NCBI GenBank assembly: GCA_019683805.1
Contig: JADGHQ010000025.1
Span: 1-32,473 of the forward strand
Length of the DNA stretch: 32,473 nucleotides
Source: Thermoleophilaceae bacterium
Lineage (GTDB): Bacteria > Actinomycetota > Thermoleophilia > Solirubrobacterales > Thermoleophilaceae
Reading direction: 5' to 3'
A program made the translations under genes and the position numbers. How positions within the stretch are numbered: position 1 is the stretch's first letter; each line of letters starts with the position of its first letter. Below are positions 23,888-32,473 of this stretch, in pieces. The notes below the pieces were generated by a model. The model made no database searches, had not been told where the DNA came from, and saw only the letters and a list, made by a program, of their open reading frames with translations.

Positions 23888-25461
23888 GCGCGCTGTCGGA
23901 CACCCGGACAGGCGCCCGCGACGGGCGCCCGCCGGGCGGGACCGGCGCGCGCCCGCTCGCCGAGACCGCCCAGCAGCGCGAGCGGGCGAGGACGATCTTC
24001 GAGAAGGGGGCGCCGGGGAGGCGGGCGTTCGAGCCGCCTGCGCTCGACGTGCCGCGGGTCGACCCCGACCGCCTGCTGCCGCAGCGCTTCCGTCGCTCCG
24101 AGCCGGCCCGCCTGCCGGAGGTCTCGGAGCCCGAGATCGTCCGCCACTACGTCAACCTCAGCAAGCGCAACTTCGACCTCGACTCGGGCTTCTACCCGCT
24201 CGGGTCGTGCACGATGAAGCACAACCCGCGCCTGCACGAGCGGGTCGCCGGGCTCGCCGGCCACGCGCGGCTGCACCCCTTCCAGCACCCCGGGCGGGCG
24301 CAGGGCGCGCTCGAGCTGATGTGGCGGCTCGAGCGGGCGCTGTCCGAGATCAGCGGCCTCCCGCACGTGTCCCTGCAGCCGAGCGCGGGCTCGCACGGCG
24401 AGCTGGCAGGGGTGCTGCTCTCGCGCGCCTACCACGAGGACCGCGGCGAGACGCGCACGAAGGTGCTCACGCCCGACACCGCGCACGGCACCAACCCGGC
24501 GACGGTCGCGATGGCCGGCCTCGAGGTGGTCAAGGTCGGGACGAGCCCCGACGGCGGCGTCGACCTCGACGACCTGCGCGCCAAGGCGGACGAGTCCGTC
24601 GCGTGCTTGATGCTGACCAACCCCAACACGCTCGGGGTGTTCGACTCGAACATCCGCGAGATCGCGGACATCGTGCACGGGGTCGGGGCGACGCTCTACT
24701 ACGACGGCGCGAACCTGAACGCGATCATGGGGATCACGCGGCCGGGCGACATGGGCTTCGACATCGTCCACTTCAACCTGCACAAGTCGTTCACCCAGCC
24801 GCACGGGGGCGGCGGCCCGGGCTCCGGCCCGATCGCCGTGTCCGACCGGATCGAGCCGTACCTGATGACGCCGCGGATCGTCAGGCTCGAGGACGGCAGC
24901 TTCGACCTGCGCGAGGATGGCTACCCGAAGAGCATCGGCCGCCTGCGCGGCTTCCAGGGCAACTACGGCTGCTTCGTGCGCGCCTACGCCTACATCTGCT
25001 CGCTCGGCGCCGAGGGCCTGAGGGACGCGAGCGAGACGGCGGTCCTCAACGCGAACTACCTGATGGCCAGGCTGCGCGCGGTCGCCCGCTACCTGCCGCC
25101 GGCCTACGAGCGCACGTGCATGCACGAGTTCGTGCTCTCGGGCGCGCCGATGAAGCGCGAGCTCGGCATCAAGACGCTCGACCTCGCGAAGCGGCTGCTC
25201 GACCACGGCTTCCACCCGCCCACGGTCTACTTCCCGCTGCTCGTCGAGGAGGCCCTGCTGATCGAGCCGACCGAGACCGAGACCCGCGAGACGCTGGACG
25301 CGTTCGCAGACGCGATCCGGGCGATCCTCGCCGAGGCGGAGGAGGACTCGGAGATAGCCCGCGCCGCTCCCTACACGACGCCCGTGCGCCGCCTCGACGA
25401 AGCGGGCGCCGCCAAGCGCCCCGTCGTCCGCCAGGCGCTCCCCGCGGCGGACGGCTCGTAG
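23884..25461 (+). CDS. gcvPB: Glycine dehydrogenase (decarboxylating) subunit 2
   Basis: C-terminal, PLP-bearing half of the P protein, 525 residues. The PLP lysine is in HFNLHKSFTQPHGGGGPG; PLGSCTMKHNPR and TAHGTNPATVAMAG are also diagnostic. The first 50 or so residues are a Gly/Arg-rich extension not needed for the fold. GTG 23884 overlaps the gcvPA stop. It is the last gene of the operon and is followed by a hairpin. No gcvH lies in the operon, so the lipoyl carrier must be elsewhere. Confidence 0.95.
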   Translation: MSALSDTRTGARDGRPPGGTGARPLAETAQQRERARTIFEKGAPGRRAFEPPALDVPRVDPDRLLPQRFRRSEPARLPEVSEPEIVRHYVNLSKRNFDLDSGFYPLGSCTMKHNPRLHERVAGLAGHARLHPFQHPGRAQGALELMWRLERALSEISGLPHVSLQPSAGSHGELAGVLLSRAYHEDRGETRTKVLTPDTAHGTNPATVAMAGLEVVKVGTSPDGGVDLDDLRAKADESVACLMLTNPNTLGVFDSNIREIADIVHGVGATLYYDGANLNAIMGITRPGDMGFDIVHFNLHKSFTQPHGGGGPGSGPIAVSDRIEPYLMTPRIVRLEDGSFDLREDGYPKSIGRLRGFQGNYGCFVRAYAYICSLGAEGLRDASETAVLNANYLMARLRAVARYLPPAYERTCMHEFVLSGAPMKRELGIKTLDLAKRLLDHGFHPPTVYFPLLVEEALLIEPTETETRETLDAFADAIRAILAEAEEDSEIARAAPYTTPVRRLDEAGAAKRPVVRQALPAADGS

Positions 25462-25475
25462 CCGGGCGCGGCGCA

Positions 25476-25494
25476 GCAGCCCGCGGCGGGCTGC
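25476..25494 (+). terminator. GC-rich hairpin after gcvPB
   Basis: GCAGCCC-GCGGC-GGGCTGC forms a perfect seven-base stem with a five-base loop, 15 bases after the gcvPB stop. There is no T tract, as is usual for intrinsic terminators in very GC-rich actinobacteria. Confidence 0.55.
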
Positions 25495-25548
25495 CGCGGA
25501 CGCCGGGGAGCGGGGGCGCCGACGGGCGAGGGTGTCACGATCTTGTCA

Positions 25549-25998
25549 ATGCCTCCCGCGAAGGACAGCCCAGACCAGGCCGCCCGCGATGCCGTGGCCG
25601 AGGCGGCCCGCATCGCCGAGCGGCGGGGGGCGGGCGCCGGGCACTCCGACCCCTTCACCGGCGAGCTCCGCAAGAAGGCGATCCTGCCGCTGCTCGTCCT
25701 CCACTTCATCCAGTCGGGGCCGTCCTACGGGAACCAGCTCATGGAGCGGATCTCGGACGTCACCGCCGGGGTGCTCTCGGTGAACCCGAACACGATGTAC
25801 CCGCTGCTGCGGCAGCTCGAGGCGCGGCGGCTGATCGAGGGGCGCTGGGAGCACCCCGAGCGCCGCAGCCGCCGCTACTACTCGATCACCCCGGAGGGCC
25901 GCGCCGAGTACGAGCGGCTGGTCACCGAGGTGCGACCGTTCCTCGACTCGCTCGCGCGCTCGATCGACGCCATCGTCGGCGAGGTGTACGACCGCTGA
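25549..25998 (+). CDS. PadR-family transcriptional regulator
   Basis: A 149-residue winged-helix regulator. After a charged 35-residue lead, the PadR domain runs from LRKKAILPLLVLHFI through SYGNQLMERI to NPNTMYPLLRQLEARRLIEGRWE and RYYSITPEGR. ATG 25549 is preferred over TTG 25543. No Shine-Dalgarno is evident. The next gene starts on the last base of its stop (TGATG), so regulator and START-like protein are co-expressed. PadR proteins respond to phenolics or other lipophilic ligands. Confidence 0.9.
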   Translation: MPPAKDSPDQAARDAVAEAARIAERRGAGAGHSDPFTGELRKKAILPLLVLHFIQSGPSYGNQLMERISDVTAGVLSVNPNTMYPLLRQLEARRLIEGRWEHPERRSRRYYSITPEGRAEYERLVTEVRPFLDSLARSIDAIVGEVYDR

Positions 25999-26477
25999 TG
26001 TCCGTCGCGCGGGCGTCGGGGCTCGTGCCGCTCCCGGCGGCGCGCGCGGCGGCGCTGTGGACCGACACGAGCCGCTGGCCGACGTTCGTCGAGGGGTTCG
26101 CAGGCGTCGTGCAGCGCGACGACACCTGGCCCGAGGTGGGCGGCAAGCTCGTGTGGACGTCGGTCCCGGGCGGTCGCGGTCACGTCACCGAGCGCGTGCT
26201 CGAGCGCACGCGCGCCCCCGACGGCTCGACCCGCATCGTCAGCGAGGTGCTCGAGGAGGCGCTCGCCGGGATGCTCGCCGCCACCTTCGCGGCCCGCGAC
26301 GACGGCTGCGAGCTGGAGCTCGCTCTCGACTACGAGCTCGAGCCCACCACGGTCTGGCGCAGCGGCCCCCTCGGCAGGATCACGGACCTCGTCTTCATCC
26401 GCCGCGCGCTCTCCGACTCGCTCGCCCGCACGGTCCGCCGCTTCGCGACCGAGGCGAGCGAGGAGGCGGCTCTGTAG
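25998..26477 (+). CDS. START/SRPBCC-like (polyketide cyclase/dehydrase family) protein
   Basis: A 159-residue protein with the SRPBCC pattern: an N-terminal strand, LWTDTSRWPTFVEGFAGV, alternating beta strands through VGGKLVWTSVPGGRGHVTERVLE, and a long C-terminal helix. Such domains bind small hydrophobic ligands. Coupling to PadR suggests ligand binding or detoxification linked to that regulator. No catalytic residues can be assigned. Confidence 0.75.
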   Translation: MSVARASGLVPLPAARAAALWTDTSRWPTFVEGFAGVVQRDDTWPEVGGKLVWTSVPGGRGHVTERVLERTRAPDGSTRIVSEVLEEALAGMLAATFAARDDGCELELALDYELEPTTVWRSGPLGRITDLVFIRRALSDSLARTVRRFATEASEEAAL

Positions 26478-26509
26478 CCTTCGCGGGCCGCAATCCGGAG
26501 GGAGCACAG

Positions 26510-27371
26510 ATGTTCGTATTCAAAGCCGCCGTCGTTGGCGCCGGCACGATGGGCGGCGAGATCGCGCAGACGATCGCCGCCGCGGGCGTGCCGGTCGTGC
26601 TCAAGGACGTCGAGCAGAGGTTCGTCGACCAGGGGCTCGAGAAGGCCCGTCAGGTCACCCAGGGGAGGCTCGGCGGCCTCGTGAGCAAGGGGAAGATCAC
26701 CCAGGAGCAGGCCGACACCCAGCTCGAGGAGGTGATGGGGCGCATCGTCGGCACCACCGAGTACGAGGGGTTCGGCGACGTCGACTTCGTCGTCGAGGCC
26801 GTCCCCGAGCGCATGCCGATCAAGCAGGCGGTGTTCGCCGAGCTCGACGCGGTCACGCCGGGCCACGCCGTCCTCAGCTCGAACACCTCCTCGCTCTCGA
26901 TCACCGAGATCGGCGAGGCCACGAGCCGCCCGGAGAAGGTCGTCGGCTTCCACTACTTCTACCCGGCCTCGATCATGCGCCTGATCGAGATCGTCGAGGG
27001 CGACGAGACCTCCGAGGAGACCGTCCAGACCGCGCGCAGCCTCGCGATGCGGATCGGGAAGACGCCGATCGTCTGCGGCGAGGTCCCCGGCTTCGTGGTG
27101 AACCGCATCCTCACCTCCGCGATCTCGGAGATCTGGCGCGTGCAGGAGGCGGAGGGGATCGACGTCGAGGAGATCGACCGGGTGGTGCAGGAGTCGAAGG
27201 CCGCTCCGATGGGGCCGTTCTTCCTGACCGACCTGCTCGGCCTCGACACGGTCCTGCACGTGGCCGAGCACCTCAGGGAGAGCTACGGCGACGAGCGCTT
27301 CTTCGTACACGCGCGAATGAAGGAGCTGGTCGAGGCGGGCAACCTCGGCCAGAAGACGGGAAGGGGCTTCT

Positions 27372-27388
<17 letters not shown>
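26510..27388 (+). CDS. 3-hydroxyacyl-CoA dehydrogenase (NAD-binding plus first C-terminal domain)
   Basis: Oxidises 3-hydroxyacyl-CoA to 3-ketoacyl-CoA; 292 residues. The Rossmann motif is VVGAGTMGGEIAQ (8-20), Ser in SSNTSS near 123-128, catalytic His148 in GFHYFYPASIM, and PGFVVNRI in the next helix. It ends TGRGFYEHGS, the usual end of a single 3HCDH unit. The GGAGGG ribosome site lies seven bases before the ATG. It overlaps the next gene by 17 bases; the two together reproduce a FadB-like set of domains in a different order. Confidence 0.92.
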
Positions 27389-28471
<1,083 letters not shown>

Positions 28472-28475
<4 letters not shown>

Positions 28476-29242
28476 GGACGCAGCTCGGATCGTCTGCGCG
28501 CGGCGCCGAGCGGGTGGCGGAGCTGCTCTCCGCCTCCCGCCGCGCCGTGGTGCTCACCGGCGCGGGGGTGTCGGTCCCGTCCGGCATCCCGGACTTCCGC
28601 ACGCCGGGCAAGGGGATCTGGGAGAAGGTCGACCCGATGGAGGTCGCGCACATCGACGTGTTCCGGCGCGATCCGGACCGCTTCTGGCGCTTCTACGGCG
28701 AGCGCTTCGCCATGTTGGGAGGCAAGCGGCCCAACCGCGCGCACGAGATCGTCGCCGAGCTCGAGGAGCGCGGGCTCGTGCGCGGCGTCATCACCCAGAA
28801 CATCGACCGCCTGCACAGGCGCGCCGGCTCGCGCAACGTGATCGAGGTGCACGGCTCGATCGAGACCTGCACGTGCCCGGAGTGCGGCGCCCGCGTGCGC
28901 ATCGAGCGCATCCTGGAGCTGCTCGAGCGGGGCGTGCGCACGCCCGAATGCGAGACCTGTATCCGGCCGCTCAAGCCCAACGTGGTCCTCTTCGGCGAGC
29001 TGCTGCCGGACCGCGCCATGGCCGATGCGTACGCACTCGCGAGCGAGGCGGACCTGATGCTCTGCATCGGCTCGTCGCTCGAGGTCTACCCGGTGGCGTC
29101 GCTCCCGGGCGTCACGCTCGACGCGGGCGGCCGCATCGTGATCGTCACGCAGGGCCCGACGCCCTACGACCGCGAGGCGGACACCAAGCTCGAGGGCGAC
29201 GTGGTCGCCGAGCTCGAGGCCGTGCTCGACGCGCTCGACTGA
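28472..29242 (+). CDS. Sir2-family NAD-dependent protein deacylase (sirtuin)
   Basis: Removes acyl groups from lysine using NAD+; 256 residues. GAGVS at 30-34 with SGIPDFR, TQNID at 108-112, catalytic His127 and a zinc site of Cys135, Cys138, Cys160 and Cys163 are all present. GSSLEVYP is the late NAD motif. ATGA couples it to the hydratase fusion, so it is made with beta-oxidation enzymes and may reverse acylation caused by acyl-CoA intermediates. It is followed by a bidirectional terminator. Confidence 0.92.
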
Positions 29243-29364
29243 GCCCGCGGATCGCGCGCGCCTGTTGCGATCGACACTAGGCGGCCTTAGACTGGCGTCC
29301 GGACCGAGCCGCGGCCGCGCCTCGCGCGCCGGCCCGGGGAGGTCCCGTCCTCGGGGGAGGGATG

Positions 29365-29404
29365 GCCGGTCGGCGGTTCGTTCGGGCAAGGGCCGCCGAC
29401 CGGC
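29365..29404. terminator. Bidirectional hairpin between convergent genes
   Basis: A perfect 12-base stem GCCGGTCGGCGG / CCGCCGACCGGC with a 16-base loop lies between the sirtuin stop (29242) and the minus-strand stop at 29407. No T tract is present. Bases 29243-29364 hold nothing recognisable. Confidence 0.65.
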
Positions 29405-29406
29405 GG

Positions 29407-30240
29407 CTACTTCGCCCGGCGCAGCACGGCCTCGAGCTCTGCGACCGCGTCGCGCAGGGACGCGGCGAGCGCCGGGTCGAGCTCGCGGGTGAGCGCGGCG
29501 TTCGCGGCCTCGCGCACCGCGGGCCGCAGACGCTCTGCCGGCCTGCCGCGCTCGCCCAGCTCGGCGAGCAGCGCCTCGAGCGCAATGCGCGCCTGGAGCG
29601 CCGCCTCGCGCAGGCGGCCGGCGTCGAGGTCGGCGCGCGCGCGCAGCAGCAGCTCCTCGCACGCGAGCACCGGGTCGCGCCCGCCGAGCACCGCCGCGAG
29701 GCGCTCGTCGGGTAGCAGCAGCTCCGCGCGCCTGCGCCGGCGCTCGTCGCGCGGCACCTCGTAGGCGTCGCGGAAGCGTCCCTCGGCCACCTGCTCGCCG
29801 TCGCCATAGCCGACCCGCACGGCGAGCGCCTGCGCGGCGCTCACGTCGCGGGCGTAGGGGTCGGCGGCGGCGGCGCGGTGGGCGCGCAGGGCGCGGTTCA
29901 GCTCGCGCACGGCGTCCTCGACCTCCGCCGTCAGGCGCTCCGCGTCCCCGGCCAGCTCCATCAGCCACGCGGACGCCTCCCGCTCGGTGGCGAACGGGCG
30001 CGCGCGCACGATCGTCGCCCGCGTCACGGGCACGGCGGCGGGCGCGGCGTGCTCGATGCGACGGGGACGCGGGCGCCGCGCGAGCCGCCCGCGCGCGGGC
30101 GGCGCGCCCACGGTCGAGAGCACGATCACGCGCTCGGCCTCGGCGTCCGCCCTGGGGCGGACGACGTAGCGCCCGTCCGCGGGGCCGAGCTGGAAGCCGA
30201 ACTCGAGCTGAGCGAACGCGAACGGGCCGGAGCGCGCCAC
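29407..30240 (-). CDS. Hypothetical protein, Arg/Ala-rich, helical
   Basis: A 277-residue protein of no recognised family. The first 45 residues look like a beta-rich segment (GPFAFAQLEFGFQLGPADGRYVV), followed by an Arg/Pro-rich linker (about 48-66) and a long, charged, mostly helical region to the end. No signal peptide or transmembrane helix is seen. GTG is the start, ten bases after the stop of the cell-wall hydrolase, so the two are probably co-transcribed. Codon bias supports translation. Confidence 0.7.
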   Translation of the reverse strand: MARSGPFAFAQLEFGFQLGPADGRYVVRPRADAEAERVIVLSTVGAPPARGRLARRPRPRRIEHAAPAAVPVTRATIVRARPFATEREASAWLMELAGDAERLTAEVEDAVRELNRALRAHRAAAADPYARDVSAAQALAVRVGYGDGEQVAEGRFRDAYEVPRDERRRRRAELLLPDERLAAVLGGRDPVLACEELLLRARADLDAGRLREAALQARIALEALLAELGERGRPAERLRPAVREAANAALTRELDPALAASLRDAVAELEAVLRRAK

Positions 30241-30250
30241 GCGCGCGCCG

Positions 30251-32461
30251 CTAGTCGTTCGCGCCGCGGTGGGCGCCGCCGCGGTGGCGGGCCGGGAGCG
30301 CGTACTTCGACGGGTGCGTCGGCACCACCGGGTTCTCGATCTCCCCGAGCCGCTTCACGAGGTTGCTCCACTGGCCCGGCTTTAGCACAGCGAGCGCCTC
30401 CCGGCCGGCCTTGCGGTTCTCGCCGAAGAGCGGCTGGAAGCCGACGTGGATGTGGTTGTAGTGGTCCGGCAGGGCGAGCGTGTTCCCGCCGAGGTCGAGC
30501 AGCGAGATGATCTGGTGCGGGCGCATCGTGCCCTGCAGCATCGCCAGCCGGCGGACCACCTGCTCGGTGAGGCCGCCCGGCTCCTGGTGGCCGGCGATCG
30601 GCACTCCGTTCACCGCCGCGATGTCGACCGCGTTGCCGGAGCTGTGCTCGGAGACGTTGCCCGACGCCGTGTAGTAGCTGTGGCCGGACTTGAGCGACGT
30701 CACCGTCGGGTCGAAGCCCGACTCCGCCAGGTACTCGAGCGTCGCGAGCACGCGGCGGTCGATCTGCCCGGTGCGGATGTCCTCGCGGCCCGCGGGGTAG
30801 ATGTCGATGCGGCCGTCCGAGAGCACGCGGCGCTCGAGCAGCGGCTTCGGCAGCAGCAGGATCTGCCCGATCGAGAGGCTGTCGCCGCTGCGCGAGTAGA
30901 GCGCGTTGCGGCCGGAGGCGCGATAGATCGCGGTCGCCTCGAGCAGCTTCCAGCCGTCGAGGATCGGCTTCGGGTCGATCGTCGGCGCGCCCCTGCCGGC
31001 AGGACGGATCTCGAAGTGCACGTGCGGCGCGCGCCTCGGGTCGGTCTTGCCGATGCGGCCCAGGATCGTGCCGCCGACCACGTGCGAGCCCCGGCGGAGG
31101 CGCTTGAGCCGCGCGTTCTTGGCGTTCAGCCCGAGGGCCCGGGAGAAGTAGTTGCGGAAGCTCGTGAAGCCCGCCGCCGCCGCGCGCACGTTGAAGATCT
31201 GCTCGAGCCCGCCGTGGCGGCGCGCGCCCGGCCGGCTGGGGTGGGCGAACAGGCGCTGCTTGGTCGCGACCTTCGGCGCGGGGGCCGGGGCCGCGGCATG
31301 GCGCGCGGCCGCCTTGCGCCGCGCCCCGCGCTCGCCGCGGGACTCGGCCTCGCTGGAGGCGACCTGGCGGCCGGCCGTCGCCGGCCCGATCGGCTTGGGC
31401 AGCCTGCGGTTCGCGGGCAGCGCGCTCGCCTCGTTCTTCGGCTTGCCAGCGCCGACCTTGGGGACGGGATAGAGGCGCGACACGCGGCCGAGCTTCGCGT
31501 ACGTGTAGCGGTTCCCGTACACGTCCTGCAGGACGATGTAGAGGCCGCGCCGCTTGGAGCGGCCGATCTTCTTGATGACGCCGTCGTTCACCGCCACCAC
31601 CGGCGCGCCCTTGCGCGCGTAGATGTCGATCCCGCGGCGGGACGGGGAGCCCTCGATCACGCGCGCGGCGTTCCGGCCGCGGCGGGAGGGCCTCGAGACC
31701 TGGCGCTCGGCGAGGTCGTCGGCGTAGCGGGCGTGCGCGTAGACGGGGAAGCGACCCTCGGTGAGGCCGGTGAGCGAGTCGACCACGGCGTCCGGGACGC
31801 CCGCGATCAGGCGGGCCCGCAGCATCACCGAGTCCACGTACCAGTCCGCGTGGTTGTAGGCGAAGATCGCCTGGCGCAGGTCCTTGTCGCCGCCCGCGGC
31901 CGCGAGGTAGCGCGCCGCCGAGAAGATCGCGTCGACGGGGTTGTACGGGTCGCGGCGGCCGTCGTGGTTGGCGTCGACGCCGTAGACCTTCCAGGTGGAC
32001 GGGAGGAACTGCATCCAGCCGACGGCGCCCGCCGTCGAGACGTTCAGGTTGCGCCCGTAGTCGGTCTCGATCTCGTTGATCGCCGCGAGGACCTCCCAGC
32101 GGATGCCGTACTCGATCCCCGCCGCCTGGTAGATCGGGAGCAGGAACGGCGGCACGCGGAACTTCGAGATCACGAAGTTCGGCACGCCTGTGACCTGGGC
32201 GGGGCCGGGTAGCGCGTCGAAGAACGTGGGGTTGTGCGGCGTCGGCACGCCGTCGGGCTTGCGGATCGGCTCGCGGTCGACCGGCTTCGCCTGAGGCTCG
32301 ACCTCGGGTTGAGGCTTCAGCCGAGGCCCGCCCGAGCGCCGCTGCGCATGGCCGCGCCGCCCCTCGAGCTTGGGCGGCTCCCCGAGGTCGGGGACCGTGG
32401 TGGTGTCGGTCCCCCCGCCGGTCGCGCTCGGGCCGGTCGCGGTGGGGGTCGGGGCTGTAGC
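30251..32461 (-). CDS. Multi-module peptidoglycan hydrolase, 5' truncated (lytic transglycosylase, LytM-like, M15-like)
   Basis: The frame runs to the artefactual right end, so the N-terminus and signal peptide are missing; GTG 32248 is internal. Numbering from there: an upstream Thr/Pro-rich linker, then an MltB-like transglycosylase (Glu61 in IETDYGRN; GAVGWMQFLPSTW at 74-86), then a LytM/M23 fold split by an Arg/Ala-rich insertion. Its second half keeps HVHFEI but the first zinc His is Arg (SRRGID). Last is an M15-like carboxypeptidase with His535 and Asp542 (SEHSSGNAVD) and His599-x-His601. It should act on the cell wall outside the cell. Confidence 0.85.
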   Translation of the reverse strand, partial: ATAPTPTATGPSATGGGTDTTTVPDLGEPPKLEGRRGHAQRRSGGPRLKPQPEVEPQAKPVDREPIRKPDGVPTPHNPTFFDALPGPAQVTGVPNFVISKFRVPPFLLPIYQAAGIEYGIRWEVLAAINEIETDYGRNLNVSTAGAVGWMQFLPSTWKVYGVDANHDGRRDPYNPVDAIFSAARYLAAAGGDKDLRQAIFAYNHADWYVDSVMLRARLIAGVPDAVVDSLTGLTEGRFPVYAHARYADDLAERQVSRPSRRGRNAARVIEGSPSRRGIDIYARKGAPVVAVNDGVIKKIGRSKRRGLYIVLQDVYGNRYTYAKLGRVSRLYPVPKVGAGKPKNEASALPANRRLPKPIGPATAGRQVASSEAESRGERGARRKAAARHAAAPAPAPKVATKQRLFAHPSRPGARRHGGLEQIFNVRAAAAGFTSFRNYFSRALGLNAKNARLKRLRRGSHVVGGTILGRIGKTDPRRAPHVHFEIRPAGRGAPTIDPKPILDGWKLLEATAIYRASGRNALYSRSGDSLSIGQILLLPKPLLERRVLSDGRIDIYPAGREDIRTGQIDRRVLATLEYLAESGFDPTVTSLKSGHSYYTASGNVSEHSSGNAVDIAAVNGVPIAGHQEPGGLTEQVVRRLAMLQGTMRPHQIISLLDLGGNTLALPDHYNHIHVGFQPLFGENRKAGREALAVLKPGQWSNLVKRLGEIENPVVPTHPSKYALPARHRGGAHRGAND

Positions 32462-32473
32462 TTATACACATCT
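32455..32473. other. Nextera mosaic-end adapter residue at the right contig end
   Basis: The last 19 bases differ from the reverse complement of the Nextera transposon mosaic end at only two adjacent positions (AG for CT at 32459-32460). It is in the orientation expected at the right end of an insert. The in-frame stop it creates for the hydrolase gene is not biological. Confidence 0.85.

Overview
The window is a high-GC contig with strong third-position G/C bias, tightly packed operons and abundant ATGA/GTGA stop-start overlaps. It suggests an actinobacterium; the multi-module cell-wall hydrolase and the catabolic gene mix fit the Thermoleophilia/Solirubrobacterales group, but that placement is inference. 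Both contig ends look like library artefacts: the last 19 bases match the Nextera mosaic end at 17 of 19 positions, and the first 37 bases are an A/T-rich tag followed by 13 G. No RNA gene, CRISPR array, phage or insertion sequence was recognised.

Layout: (1) 64-2758, minus strand, an ABC importer operon (ATPase, permease, NMT1/ThiY-like lipoprotein). (2) 2860-16549, plus strand, a nearly gapless run of 15 genes: a FadR-type GntR regulator, aldehyde dehydrogenase, SDR, hydroxypyruvate-isomerase-like TIM barrel, SDR, 2-oxoacid dehydrogenase E1 alpha and beta, a free lipoyl domain, a 4-OT tautomerase, a RutB-like cysteine hydrolase fused to a VOC domain, a creatinase-like M24 protein, a muconate-cycloisomerase-subgroup enolase-superfamily enzyme, an opine-dehydrogenase-like protein, a dipicolinate synthase subunit A (DpaA/SpoVFA) homologue and a dihydropyrimidinase/hydantoinase-like amidohydrolase. 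(3) 16699-17412, a second, paralogous GntR regulator. (4) 17414-19982, minus strand, two overlapping amidohydrolases, one CodA-like and one TrzA/SAH-deaminase-like. (5) 20150-25461, plus strand, a glycine cleavage/serine hydroxymethyltransferase operon (gcvT, glyA, gcvPA, gcvPB) lacking gcvH. (6) 25549-26477, PadR regulator and START-like protein. (7) 26510-29242, a split, permuted FadB-like pair followed by a sirtuin. (8) 29407 to the right end, minus strand, a hypothetical protein and a large peptidoglycan hydrolase truncated by the contig end.

Regions 1-5 look like one metabolic island. Their promoters share a TGGTCAG / CTGAC element placed against the -10 box, and two paralogous FadR-family regulators are present. 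The enzyme set (three amidohydrolases, a cysteine hydrolase, a creatinase-like protein, two imine/amine-type NAD(P) enzymes, a 2-oxoacid dehydrogenase and glycine cleavage) suggests import and stepwise opening of a nitrogen-containing ring or cyclic amide, with carbon leaving as an acyl-CoA and as glycine/C1 units. The substrate cannot be read from the sequence and the pathway is a hypothesis.
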